Below, piece by piece: positions 55,261-63,932 of a stretch of 64,000 bases of DNA; positions within the stretch are counted from its first letter, which is position 1, and every line of letters starts with the position of its first letter. Both the position numbers and the translations under genes were made by a program. This DNA is from Woeseiaceae bacterium (GTDB lineage: Bacteria > Pseudomonadota > Gammaproteobacteria > Steroidobacterales > Woeseiaceae), in the NCBI GenBank assembly GCA_028277185.1, contig JANQGQ010000025.1, positions 1 through 64,000 of the forward strand, read 5' to 3'. Below the pieces are notes generated by a model. That model did no database searches. It saw nothing but the letters and a program-made list of their open reading frames with translations, and was not told the origin of the DNA.

Positions 55261-56093
55261 TGACGGTATCTACTCCCATGCATACAGCCGACTACAAACC
55301 GCGTCCGCGCGTTTTGCGCCGCTCTCTCGAAGCTCACGAGGGCTTCAGCTACCTGTTGCGCGTACCGGGTACACCGGATCCGAACCGGGTTCTCGTGCTC
55401 GTACACGGCATCGCCCGTCAGGCCGACTACATGATGCACGCGCTGGCCGGGCATGCCGAGCGTCACCGTTACACGCTCGTGGCGCCCGTGTTCGGCTACC
55501 GCTACTACGAGGACTATCAGCGCCTCGGCCGGCGCGGGCGCGGCCAGCGCGCCGACCTGGCCTTGCGTGCGACGATCGACGATCTCGTTGAGCACGTCGG
55601 CACGGGCCGCCGCTTTCACCTGTTCGGTTTCTCGGGCGGCGCTCAGTTCGCGCATCGTTTCGTCTATGCGTGGCCCGACGACGTCTGCTCCGTCGCACTG
55701 GCCGCATCGGGCTGGTACACGGCACCCGATGCGAACGTGCGTTTTCCCTACGGTACCGGCAAGACCGCGAAACTCCCCGGACTCGAGTTCGACGCGCAGA
55801 ACCTCGCGAATACGCCGACGCTGACGCTGGTCGGCGACCGCGATCGATTTCGCGATCCGGCGCTGCGCCAGGTCGACCGCGTCGACTTCGTCCAGGGGCG
55901 GAACCGCGTCGCGCGGGCCCGTTGGTTCCACGGCGCGATCAAGTCGCTGGCAGACGCAAGCGGCACCGCCGTCGAGCACTCCATCGAGTTCCTCGACAAC
56001 ACCGCACACGACTTTGGCGAGGCCGTTTATCAGGGCGGTCTGGCCGGAAAGCTCTTTGCCTTCTGTGAAAGGCATGTTCCTACAGACAGCTAA
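55260..56093 (+). CDS. Alpha/beta hydrolase
   Basis: A ~277-residue alpha/beta hydrolase without signal peptide. VLVLVHGIARQADYMM is the oxyanion region, HLFGFSGGAQFAHRF carries the nucleophile serine (GFSGG), DRDRF the acid and AHDFG the histidine. I start at the ATG at 55260, which overlaps the ABC stop by one base; a GTG at 55257 is equally possible. Its place between the exporter and a porin suggests a substrate-processing role (inference). Confidence 0.85.
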   Translation: MTVSTPMHTADYKPRPRVLRRSLEAHEGFSYLLRVPGTPDPNRVLVLVHGIARQADYMMHALAGHAERHRYTLVAPVFGYRYYEDYQRLGRRGRGQRADLALRATIDDLVEHVGTGRRFHLFGFSGGAQFAHRFVYAWPDDVCSVALAASGWYTAPDANVRFPYGTGKTAKLPGLEFDAQNLANTPTLTLVGDRDRFRDPALRQVDRVDFVQGRNRVARARWFHGAIKSLADASGTAVEHSIEFLDNTAHDFGEAVYQGGLAGKLFAFCERHVPTDS

Positions 56094-56104
56094 AGGACAC
56101 GATC

Positions 56105-57241
56105 ATGAATCCGAAAACACGTCTCTTGCTTGCTGGAATACTCGGTCTCGGCATCGCCTCGGCAACGGATGCCAGCGAGCTCGGCGAGATCGACATCAAT
56201 GACGACTGGACCTTCCACTACGGTGCGCTGCTGCATACCGACACGGTCAGTATCAGCGACGACGTAACGCCGCTCGAGGATGACACCGACTTTCGTCGGG
56301 CGCGCATCCGGACCCAGTTACGCGGCGACGACTGGCGTTTCCGTGCCGACTACGATTGGGGCGTCGCCGAGGGCTGGCGCAGCACCTTCGTCGAGTACAG
56401 CGGGTTTCGAAAGCAGCGGATCGTCGCGGGCAACCACGTGGCGCCGTTCTCGATGGAGGACCTCAAGGGGTCAAGCCAGATGGGCATGATCGAACGCTCG
56501 ATCGCAAGCGCCCTGTCGCCGGGCCTGCAGACCGGCGTCTCCTGGCGGACATGGCGCGACAACTGGAGCCTGCACACGGGCGTCTTCGGCGATGCGCTGG
56601 ACAATCTGGATCGCCGCCGCATGCCCGGGCAGAGCATCGTCGCACGCGGCACCTTCGCGCCGATCAACCGCGACGGTTTCGCGGTCCATCTGGGCGGCGC
56701 GATCGAGATGCGCGACATCGACAGCGGTGAGCAGGTTCGGTTGCGCGCTCGCCCTGGCACGCGCCTGACAGACCGCCGCCTCGTAGACACGCGCAGCATC
56801 GACGGCGTCGATTCCAGTCGCAACGTCGGTCTCGAGTTCGGCCTCGCCTACGACCGCTTCCGGCTGCAGGCCGAGATGATCCGAACGGCCCTCGATGCCC
56901 CCGAAGGAACGCTGAACTTCGCGTCGGAGTATGTGATGGCGAGTTATGTGTTTGGCGGCCGGCCGTACCGCTACAGCCACAGCCGCGGCAACTTCCGGTC
57001 TGTGCGGCCCGACTCGGATTGGGGCGCTTTGGAAGTACTCGTTCGGGCCGCGAATCTGGACCTGAACGACGGCTCCGTCACGGGTGGCGAGCAGCGCGAA
57101 TTGACGGTGGGCGCGTCGTGGATCTACAACGACTACGTCCGCGTCATGCTGGCGCTTACTGACATCGACGCAAGCCCGAACCGGGATGGGATCGACGAGT
57201 CGGTGACGCTTGCGTCGCTGCGGCTACAGTTGGCCTTCTAG
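56105..57241 (+). CDS. Outer-membrane porin, OprO/OprP-like
   Basis: A 378-residue barrel with a signal peptide (cleavage near TDASELGEI). It resembles phosphate-selective porins of the OprO/OprP type: FHYGALLHTDTVSI near the start, DTDFRRARIRTQL, SMEDLKGSSQMGMIERS and a C-terminal Phe (LRLQLAF). It is the last gene of the activated run and starts 11 nt after the hydrolase. The true substrate is unknown; in this family phosphate or pyrophosphate is common. Confidence 0.87.
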   Translation: MNPKTRLLLAGILGLGIASATDASELGEIDINDDWTFHYGALLHTDTVSISDDVTPLEDDTDFRRARIRTQLRGDDWRFRADYDWGVAEGWRSTFVEYSGFRKQRIVAGNHVAPFSMEDLKGSSQMGMIERSIASALSPGLQTGVSWRTWRDNWSLHTGVFGDALDNLDRRRMPGQSIVARGTFAPINRDGFAVHLGGAIEMRDIDSGEQVRLRARPGTRLTDRRLVDTRSIDGVDSSRNVGLEFGLAYDRFRLQAEMIRTALDAPEGTLNFASEYVMASYVFGGRPYRYSHSRGNFRSVRPDSDWGALEVLVRAANLDLNDGSVTGGEQRELTVGASWIYNDYVRVMLALTDIDASPNRDGIDESVTLASLRLQLAF

Positions 57242-57278
57242 CGTCCGTCGGAGACTGACCTATCCTCTTCCCGAAGCA

Positions 57279-57971
57279 TCAGAGCATTTGGACATCCTGA
57301 GAAAGATCGTGCCGCTGAGCCCTTTGGCGCCCGGCCCGCTTGAGCGCTGGCCAATAGCTTAGCCAGATCTCGACAGCCAGCAGCGGCACGATAAAGCACA
57401 CAAACTCGCGTACGGTCGTGCGCATTTCAGGGTCTTCGATAAAGGGAAAGAACCAGTCCTGCGAGACGCGCAACAGCCGTATCCATACAAAGGCGAAACC
57501 CACCGCCACGCTGCGGATCATGAAGGCGCGGTGTGCGGCGTAGTCGCCGTGCCGTGCGCAGAACCAGGCGCAGGCCGAAAAGAAAATCCACAGAAGGCCG
57601 AAAATCATGAGCGCCGGACGCGAGCCGACGAATTCATAGTCCAGTGCGAGCACGATCGCGAGCGCCGCGGTGAGGATCGATGTGGTCAGGAATACGCGCC
57701 CGGTCCAGCGGTGAGCCTGCGGATAGCTCTTGCGAAAGCCCGGATGAAACTGCAGCGGGGCGACGAATAGCAGCGGTATCGCCAGCGCACCGTGGATGTA
57801 GATCGACAGGATGCGTGGAGAAAGCGGACCAACGTCGGGGTCACTTGCGGCATAGATCACGTACACAAGCGATTCGACAACGAAGTAGGCCGATGCCAGA
57901 AGCAATACCGTCCAGAACGCAACCCAGAATTTGCCTACTCCTAGCAGTCGTTTCGAAGCTGCCATCACCAA
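57279..57971 (-). CDS. DUF2306 membrane protein
   Basis: A 230-residue inner-membrane protein with about six helices and the DUF2306 histidine motifs (HRWTGRVFLTTSI and AAHRAFMIRSVAVGFA). Some members look like b-type cytochromes with unknown redox roles. It starts at 57971 or, less likely, at the Met two codons in. It is convergent with the porin gene, 37 nt apart, and has no operon partner. Confidence 0.8.
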   Translation of the reverse strand: MVMAASKRLLGVGKFWVAFWTVLLLASAYFVVESLVYVIYAASDPDVGPLSPRILSIYIHGALAIPLLFVAPLQFHPGFRKSYPQAHRWTGRVFLTTSILTAALAIVLALDYEFVGSRPALMIFGLLWIFFSACAWFCARHGDYAAHRAFMIRSVAVGFAFVWIRLLRVSQDWFFPFIEDPEMRTTVREFVCFIVPLLAVEIWLSYWPALKRAGRQRAQRHDLSQDVQML

Positions 57972-58203
57972 CGCCTACCCCACACCGGTGTCGGGAGACT
58001 ACCGCATTTTGGGTTCTGTGGCAGCCAGCCGTCGGCCTGGGTCACCGTCAGCAGGTAGCCATCCAGCCAGGCTTTGTCCAACCAACAAGACGGGCCACCG
58101 CTGCTGGCCGGATGCGGAAGGGAGTGTCAGCTACTATTGCTGCTCCCGACCCAAAGTGGTCATTCGCGAGGATAGCTTCCTTAGCGGCTTTGGACGGCAC
58201 TCA

Positions 58204-58563
58204 ATGCGAAAACTCTTTGAAGCGATCCTATGGATATCGCTGCTGGCGTTCCCGTTGGCCGCCTTGGGTGACAGAGACTATCCGGTCTGGGAATTCCCAA
58301 TACTCGGGTCCGATTACATCGGCGACAGCTGCTCGCTGGAAACCAATCAGGTCATCGCGATACTCGAGTTCTCGAGAAGCGGAGAGGTCCTGAGCTTCGA
58401 ATTCGTCAAGAAAAGTACGATTCCGATGATCAACAGCGAGGCAAAAGAGTACATCCTCGGTGAATCGCCATATTCCGAATTCGAAGACTTCAGCGACGAT
58501 GAAGCTGAGAAACACCGGATAGTGTTCATGTATTACACGGTCCCTTGCGAAGACCCGAACTGA
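58204..58563 (+). CDS. Exported hypothetical protein (119 aa)
   Basis: A 119-residue exported protein (leader MRKLFEAILWISLLAFPLAA) with two cysteines (SCSLET and VPCEDPN) that could form a disulfide. I do not recognise it. I use the ATG at 58204 because it opens the signal peptide; the frame runs further upstream to 57931 inside non-coding sequence. Codon use is slightly AT-richer than in the hydrogenase genes. No operon partner is visible. Confidence 0.65.
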   Translation: MRKLFEAILWISLLAFPLAALGDRDYPVWEFPILGSDYIGDSCSLETNQVIAILEFSRSGEVLSFEFVKKSTIPMINSEAKEYILGESPYSEFEDFSDDEAEKHRIVFMYYTVPCEDPN

Positions 58564-58664
58564 CCGCCACGTCAATTATCCGCTGGGTTGTGCGATCCTT
58601 CGGGGGAACCATATCAGGGAAGCCCTCAGGATGGAGCAGTCGAAGCGGCTCGTCGCCCCGGCCT

Positions 58665-59321
58665 TCAGTGCCGACGACGACCAGTACCAGGGACCGGCGG
58701 ATGCCCGGCACACGTTTTTTTGAGGCTCAGACCGAGAACGAGTAGAGCTGACAGAAGTAGCGGCAGAGTACCGGGCTCCGGGACCACTACGGCAACTATC
58801 GGCCCCTGGAAGTCACCCAGGTCGAGGTCGCCTTCACCAAACAAACGGCCGAGAACCGGACCGTCGTCCAGGTCGAGTGCGATAGGTATCCCGTCTTCAT
58901 CCCGCAAAATCTGATCGTCTGCAAAGAAGATGTCGAGGAACAGCTCCTCGACTGGTTGTCGGGGTAAACCGAGGGGCGTAACGCCCGTCGAGTAGATCGT
59001 GAAGTAGTCGTTTGAAGAAGGCCCTATTAGAAGGAAAGCCATCAAACCTTCGAAGAGGTACTCGCCGACCATCAGGTCGTACATGAAACTGCCGAATACA
59101 GTCTCACCGTTACTACCAACATCAAGCAGGTCAAGTTCCGCCAAATCGAAGGTCAGGCTGGCATGTATTTGGTCACCAATACTGAACGGATTCTCGCCAC
59201 CGGTACCGAAAGGGTCGACTTGAGAGACCTCTCCAAAAACGTCCAATCGAATCGGCGTTGCTTCGGCTACTGGTAGAGCCATTACCAGAACGATGGCGAT
59301 CGACAATGCACGCATTCTCAT
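58665..59321 (-). CDS. PEP-CTERM sorting-domain protein
   Basis: A 218-residue exported protein with an N-terminal leader (MRMRALSIAIVLVMALP) and the C-terminal sorting signal VPEPGTLPLLLSALLVLGL followed by a basic tail, the PEP-CTERM layout. Such proteins are cut and anchored by an exosortase, often linked to exopolysaccharide. No exosortase or EPS genes are in the window, so it is an orphan substrate here. The ATG at 59321 has AGGAG five bases upstream. Confidence 0.88.
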   Translation of the reverse strand: MRMRALSIAIVLVMALPVAEATPIRLDVFGEVSQVDPFGTGGENPFSIGDQIHASLTFDLAELDLLDVGSNGETVFGSFMYDLMVGEYLFEGLMAFLLIGPSSNDYFTIYSTGVTPLGLPRQPVEELFLDIFFADDQILRDEDGIPIALDLDDGPVLGRLFGEGDLDLGDFQGPIVAVVVPEPGTLPLLLSALLVLGLSLKKTCAGHPPVPGTGRRRH

Positions 59322-59538
59322 AGCTCCTGATCCTTGCAAGGTTCCCTGAACGACAATATGCAAATTTGGTTCCGCGAAACCAAATCATTAACTTGCATGC
59401 TCGAACTCGGTTCGGTGTAAAACTATTCGACGATACGAATGCTCGATCTTCTACTACGCTCCTGAACTGTGTTTTCGCCTGGTTTCGGGTGCTGCGGCCG
59501 GCAGCCGCTGGCCTGACACTGAGCGCCCGAAACGTTAA

Positions 59539-59997
59539 TCAGTAGTCGAGTATCTTGTCGGCGGCAAGAAAAAGGGCCGCAATCTCTTTCTCCGTTCCCA
59601 GTCGGGCGCCGTCACGCAAGTGCTCCTTGCTTATCCCGGCGACGCTGGCGCAGTGCGGGCAAAGAACGATGCTGCCACCGGCACCTATGAATGCATCGTA
59701 AAGCTCGTTGATGGGCCTGCTGCTACCCCAGAGCAGATTCTGCGGGACGCGGCGATCGCCCAAACGAGTGCCCTCGAGATCGGCGAACAAGGTGACTTCG
59801 GCGCCGGCATCGGCAAGGATCTTGCCGATCTTGAGTGCCATACTCGCTGCGTGCAGATCATCGGAGTAGTGCGACAGATGTACGACGACCTGTTGTTGGT
59901 CCTCTTGTGCATGGCTTGCCCGCGGAGACGCGACGAGTATCGAACAGGCCATGAGCAGGCATAAGTAGCTGATGAACTTAAATCCTGCGTATCGCAT
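59539..59997 (-). CDS. Exported DsrE/DsrF-like protein
   Basis: A 152-residue protein with a signal peptide (cleavage near SHAQED) and a DsrE-like alpha/beta fold (HLSHYSDDLHAASMALKIG). A CPHC pair replaces the single active cysteine of cytoplasmic DsrE. A periplasmic sulfur or thiol role is possible. It stands alone, with a CACCTCC ribosome-binding site just upstream of its ATG when read leftward. Confidence 0.8.
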   Translation of the reverse strand: MRYAGFKFISYLCLLMACSILVASPRASHAQEDQQQVVVHLSHYSDDLHAASMALKIGKILADAGAEVTLFADLEGTRLGDRRVPQNLLWGSSRPINELYDAFIGAGGSIVLCPHCASVAGISKEHLRDGARLGTEKEIAALFLAADKILDY

Positions 59998-60238
59998 TCT
60001 TCACCTCCGGGAACGATTCTCCGCTGAGTTTAGATCTGCCGTTTTTGGTACTGAATACGCGGTAGTACTTAAGTGAGAATATGCCAGCGACAACCTGAGT
60101 CTGAAGCGTTGTCGGCCGCTCTCCGGGTTGAACCTGGCCGGCCGCTTCCGGCCGGATCCTGTTCGTGCTTGAGCGTTGCTTACAATCGCTGCTACTGACT
60201 CTTAGCAGACTGTCGGAAAACGGAACAAGCTTGCCTGT

Positions 60239-60661
60239 ATGAGTGCACTTGAATCGATTACCGAACGCGTAAATCGGAACGGTCATCCCGACGATCCGGC
60301 AACTCCGTTTCCTCTGCTTACGCTTAGGGAGTTCTTCGACGGCAACGACGTCTCTGGGTCGATCTGCTGTAATCTGTTCCCGCGCCCGGAGCCGGGCGAG
60401 GTTTACGATGTCCTTCGCGGTATCGAGCAGCGTGAAGACGTAAATGCCCTCTACGTGCAGGTTACTGCATTCGATGACCCTGACTGGCCGTTTAGTGACA
60501 CGGTGTGGGCGATTACGTCTGCGAGTAGCGAGGAAGTGGCTTCATGGCTACCCGAAAACATGAGGCCCGACGAGGTCTGGGAAGGCTGGATCGAGTCGCA
60601 ATCCTATGAGCCTGTTTCAATTCCGGGCGGTATGCAGCCAATCGCAATCTGGTGGGACTAA
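60239..60661 (+). CDS. Hypothetical protein (140 aa)
   Basis: A soluble 140-residue acidic protein that I do not recognise. It is rich in Trp and Asp (VTAFDDPDWPFSDTVWAIT, DEVWEGWIESQ) and ends in IAIWWD. No ribosome-binding site stands out. A fragment resembling a porin 3' end follows its stop at 60681. It has no obvious partner. Confidence 0.55.
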   Translation: MSALESITERVNRNGHPDDPATPFPLLTLREFFDGNDVSGSICCNLFPRPEPGEVYDVLRGIEQREDVNALYVQVTAFDDPDWPFSDTVWAITSASSEEVASWLPENMRPDEVWEGWIESQSYEPVSIPGGMQPIAIWWD

Positions 60662-60680
60662 CTGCGCAACCCCTGGCCGC

Positions 60681-60719
60681 GTCGGAGACGCTTGCGTCGC
60701 TGAGGCTGCTTTAGCCTTC
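60681..60719 (+). pseudogene. Fragment matching the 3' end of the OprP-like porin gene
   Basis: GTCGGAGACGCTTGCGTCGC here matches GTCGGTGACGCTTGCGTCGC at 57199, and the similarity continues to GCCTTC; 26 of the first 28 bases are identical. In frame it encodes SETLASLRLL then a stop, against SVTLASLRLQLAF in the porin. It is too short to be a gene and looks like a decayed copy of a porin end. Confidence 0.55.
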
Positions 60720-60802
60720 CGGCTCAAGGTTCGCTCCGGGGTACCGATAACCACAGGAGGAAATCACGAAGCTTACTGGCTGAACATCTTGGGGAGTCAA
60801 CG

Positions 60803-61192
60803 ATGCCGCTTTTGGAATGGAGCAGCGAGCTGGACGTACACGTCGACAGCATGAACCGGGAACACAACGAACTCATCCGTCTGATGAACGTCGTGTACGA
60901 CGCAAACGCCTCTGCAAGCGGCAAAGCGCGGATTTCGAGCGCGCTGGATGCGCTCGTCGGATACACCGTCAAGCACTTCGAGGACGAAGAGGCTTACATG
61001 GAGTCGATCAACTTCAGCGGACTGCGCAGTCACAAGTACATACATCAGGACCTCCTGCGGCGGGTCGGTGGTTTCGTCTCCGATTACAAGAGTTCGACCA
61101 GCGACCAGCTCCCCGCAGAGTTCTTCGACTTCCTGAAGTTCTGGCTCGTGAGCCACATCCAGGGAATCGATACGAAGTACGGGAACGCTTAG
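60803..61192 (+). CDS. Bacteriohemerythrin
   Basis: A 129-residue single-domain hemerythrin with the full set of diiron ligands: His21, His58, Glu62, His77, His81, His118 and Asp123 (NREHNEL, KHFEDEE, HKYIH, SHIQGID). It binds O2 reversibly and may store or sense oxygen, which suits a cell running an O2-tolerant hydrogenase. It stands alone, with its own start and no partner. Confidence 0.92.
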   Translation: MPLLEWSSELDVHVDSMNREHNELIRLMNVVYDANASASGKARISSALDALVGYTVKHFEDEEAYMESINFSGLRSHKYIHQDLLRRVGGFVSDYKSSTSDQLPAEFFDFLKFWLVSHIQGIDTKYGNA

Positions 61193-61254
61193 AACGCTAT
61201 CCGCTGGCGGGCGTAGCTGCTAACCTGAGACGACACTCGCTCGGAGGGAAAGCC

Positions 61255-61572
61255 GTGCGCAAGCCTGGACCGATAGCCCTGGCGCTGTGTTTGCTTGCCG
61301 GGTGCACTACGCCACCGATAACACCAACGATCACGCTGCCGGACGGATCGCAGGGTCACAGAGTCGACTGCTCACGCAGCAGCGGTAGCTGGGACACGTG
61401 TTATGAGAAGGCCGACGAGTTTTGCGGGCCATCCGGTTTCTATGCGGTCGATAAGTACGACGACACGACGAGGATGGCCGGTGGGCATGCCATTAACCCG
61501 GTCGTGCTGCGAACGCTCTATTTCCGCTGCTGGCGCTACCCGGCGCCTTCCTCAAGTCCACCAAAGGGTTGA
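61255..61572 (+). CDS. Small lipoprotein (105 aa)
   Basis: A 105-residue protein with the lipobox LLAGC near residue 17 and four further cysteines in the mature part (VDCSRS, DTCYEK, EFCGPS, FRCWRY), so it is probably disulfide-bonded. The family is not recognised. The start is a GTG at 61255 with GGAGG upstream. It ends 2 nt before the next gene, so the two are likely coupled. Confidence 0.7.
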   Translation: MRKPGPIALALCLLAGCTTPPITPTITLPDGSQGHRVDCSRSSGSWDTCYEKADEFCGPSGFYAVDKYDDTTRMAGGHAINPVVLRTLYFRCWRYPAPSSSPPKG

Positions 61573-61574
61573 AT

Positions 61575-62432
61575 GTGAGGTTCGTCGGGAGTCTTCTGCC
61601 GATCCTCGTTGTCGTGCCTGCATGTCAGCAGACTCCTTCGACAGCGGCTTCGCACGAGGAGATGATCCACATTCGTGGAGCGACATACGGCATGGGCACC
61701 AACCTCGAGGATCTGGAGAGAGTACGACTGGCGACGGGATTGTCGACGGCTGGACCTCTGATGCCAGAAGTGCCTCGCCACCAGGTCTCGGTCGCTGACT
61801 TCTTTCTTGATGTCTTTGACGTGACCAATCGGGATTTCCTGGAGTTTGTGCAGGCCAGACCGGCATGGGGTAAGGACAGACTGGATTCGTCTCTTCAGAA
61901 CGGCCGCTATCTGGAGCACTGGCTCGACGGAACACCGCCCGCCGATCTGCTCGATCATCCGGTGACGTTCATAACCTGGCAAGCCGCTGTCGCTTATTGC
62001 GGCTGGCAGGGAAAACGTCTGCCCACCGAAACCGAGTATGAATGGGCTGCGCAGGACGGTATCGCGTCAATGGAATACCCATGGGGGAATAGACCCCCCG
62101 AAAACGATCTCGTTAACTGGGGCGGCAATGGAATCGGCACAACCGTGCCTGTGGGAAGCTACGCTCCGAACGCCCGTGGTCTCTATGACATGGCGGGGAA
62201 CGTGTGGCGCTTCACATCAGATCCCTGGCTGGGTTCCTATAGAGAGCAATTCGCTTCCTCGGTTGCGCCGGAGCAAATTGCTGCGGACCCAAATCATCGT
62301 CGCGTCGTCAGGGGAGGTAGTTGGGGCGCCAACGCAGCAAATCTTCGCGTTCGATATCGCGATAGCCACCGGCCTTTCGATGCGCGCGAGATGGTCGGTT
62401 TCAGGTGCGCAAAGTCTGCGAAACCGAAGTAG
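61575..62432 (+). CDS. FGE-sulfatase-like (SUMF1) lipoprotein without active cysteines
   Basis: A 285-residue protein with a leader and lipobox (VVPAC) and a SUMF1/FGE-type domain: MIHIRGATYGMGTN, DVTNRDFLEFV, KRLPTETEYEWAA, NVWRF and VVRGGSWGANAANLRVRYRDS. In catalytic FGE enzymes the GGSW segment is followed by cysteines; here they are Ala and Asn, so it is not expected to make formylglycine. It more likely binds a ligand or partner. I prefer the GTG at 61575 (AAAGGG six bases upstream); a TTG at 61569 is the alternative. Confidence 0.8.
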   Translation: MRFVGSLLPILVVVPACQQTPSTAASHEEMIHIRGATYGMGTNLEDLERVRLATGLSTAGPLMPEVPRHQVSVADFFLDVFDVTNRDFLEFVQARPAWGKDRLDSSLQNGRYLEHWLDGTPPADLLDHPVTFITWQAAVAYCGWQGKRLPTETEYEWAAQDGIASMEYPWGNRPPENDLVNWGGNGIGTTVPVGSYAPNARGLYDMAGNVWRFTSDPWLGSYREQFASSVAPEQIAADPNHRRVVRGGSWGANAANLRVRYRDSHRPFDAREMVGFRCAKSAKPK

Positions 62433-62459
62433 CATGCCGGCCCGGGAGAGCGAGTAAGA

Positions 62460-62489
62460 GCACAGGAGCGGCGTGCGCCGCTCCTGTGC
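62460..62489. terminator. Hairpin between convergent genes
   Basis: GCACAGGAGCGGC (62460-62472) pairs perfectly with GCCGCTCCTGTGC (62477-62489) around GTGC. There is no T-run on either strand, but it sits between two converging genes and probably protects or terminates both transcripts. Confidence 0.6.
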
Positions 62490-62501
62490 ACCGGGTCGCG
62501 G

Positions 62502-63932
62502 TCAATCGTCGTCCTGAATCTCGACTTCATCCGCAGTCAGCACGCCTCCCGCGTAGTCGCCTTCGACTTCGACCGTTTCGTTCAGCGCCGTGGAAAAGAA
62601 CGTCGCGGCGTCGATGTCGTTTTCGTCGGCGTCCTGGAACCCGGTATCGACCGTGGTCGTCACCGTGACGCCCAGGGCCGTGAAGTCCGGATCATTGACG
62701 GCCGTTACCGGCCCTTGCAGACCCGAGTCGCCGGTGTCGTCTTCGCGAACGAGGCCGGTCAGCGTCAACGTGCCGCCGTCGTCGAAACCGCGAACCTCGA
62801 CGTAGTCGCCGACGTTCAGGTCACTGAGCCCGAAGGGTGACATCGCGCTGCCGCTCTGGTCGTCAAACGCGGTGCTGGCAGTCACCGTGGCCGTGACGCC
62901 GAGCAGTGTGACGCTGTTCGTCGTCGTGCTTTCGACCGCGCCCCGTAGCTCCAGCGTGCCTTCCTGCTCGAAGTCGATCGAGTCGGCTACTACGACGCCG
63001 CTGCTGTTGACTTCTCCCTCGACTTCCACCGCCACGTTCAGCGCGAGATCGGCGGCGCTGCCGTCGCTGAAGCTCGTCGACGCGTTGGTCGTAACCGGAG
63101 TGCCGTTGACGTCAAAGTCCGTGGCCGATACGAAGCGCGTGATCAGCCCCTCGATTTCGACGTCGTCTCCGCTCGACGCTCCGAGATCGTCGTCGCCCTC
63201 GAATTCGACGCTCGTCGCGACAAACCGGCCGCTGCCGCTGTCCAGGTTCCCTTCGGCTTCGACGCGCTGACCGTTTTCAGGCGCGCCGTTCGGGAAGTCC
63301 GACAGGCTTGCGCCGCTGTAGTCGATCACCAGTCCGTTAATCTCGAACGTCAGGTTGCCGCCGTCGAGATTTGCGACGATTCCAGTGACCTCGAAGTCGC
63401 CCGGGCTGTCCTCCAGGTCGACGTAGGTGGCGAGAATTTCGCCGTTGCCGTTCGGGAAGCCCGATACCTCGACGATGTCGCCGGGCGATACGCCGGCAAT
63501 CGACCGCGGGTTGAAGTCGTCTTCGAATGCCGTGTCGCCGTTCGTCAGGACCGTCTGTCCAAGTACGACGAAGCTGGCCGCGGCGACGTTGACGGACTCG
63601 ACGGGGCCTTCGACGAGGTCGGCGTAGATGACTTCGTCGGCTCGGGGGTCGTTGCCGTTTGCGTCGGTCGTGCCGCGAATCGTGACGACCTGGCCGACCG
63701 CGAGATCGCTTTCGGCACCCGCGACACCATCGATGTCGAACGTGGCGTTGCTCGTGTCATAGGTGACGCCGTTGACGATCACGCTGCCAAAGCCGGTGAT
63801 CGTTCCCTTGGAAACCACGGCTGACCGGCCGGGGTTGCCGAGGCCGTCGATTCCGGCGACCGAGTCGCCCCCGCCGCCGCAGGCGACGAGCGCGATACAG
63901 CCGCTCACTGCAATCCATGTATTCCTTCTCAT
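62502..63932 (-). CDS. DUF5666-type repeat lipoprotein
   Basis: A 476-residue exported lipoprotein (lipobox LVACGGGG) built of several tandem beta-barrel-like repeats with motifs such as GDIVEVSGFPNGNGEILAT and GDYVEVRGFDDGGTLTLTG, the DUF5666 pattern. It is acidic and low in cysteine, like an OB-fold-repeat surface protein. I use the ATG at 63932, which opens the leader (MRRNTWIAVSGCIALVAC). Function is unknown. Confidence 0.85.
   Translation of the reverse strand: MRRNTWIAVSGCIALVACGGGGDSVAGIDGLGNPGRSAVVSKGTITGFGSVIVNGVTYDTSNATFDIDGVAGAESDLAVGQVVTIRGTTDANGNDPRADEVIYADLVEGPVESVNVAAASFVVLGQTVLTNGDTAFEDDFNPRSIAGVSPGDIVEVSGFPNGNGEILATYVDLEDSPGDFEVTGIVANLDGGNLTFEINGLVIDYSGASLSDFPNGAPENGQRVEAEGNLDSGSGRFVATSVEFEGDDDLGASSGDDVEIEGLITRFVSATDFDVNGTPVTTNASTSFSDGSAADLALNVAVEVEGEVNSSGVVVADSIDFEQEGTLELRGAVESTTTNSVTLLGVTATVTASTAFDDQSGSAMSPFGLSDLNVGDYVEVRGFDDGGTLTLTGLVREDDTGDSGLQGPVTAVNDPDFTALGVTVTTTVDTGFQDADENDIDAATFFSTALNETVEVEGDYAGGVLTADEVEIQDDD

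Noticed and set aside
57972..58203. GACCCAAAGTGGTCATTC-type stretch with GC-rich surroundings between the DUF2306 and exported-protein genes
   Set aside because: It looks like a widely scattered intergenic sequence I have met in other proteobacteria, but there is no second copy in this window to support calling it a repeat.
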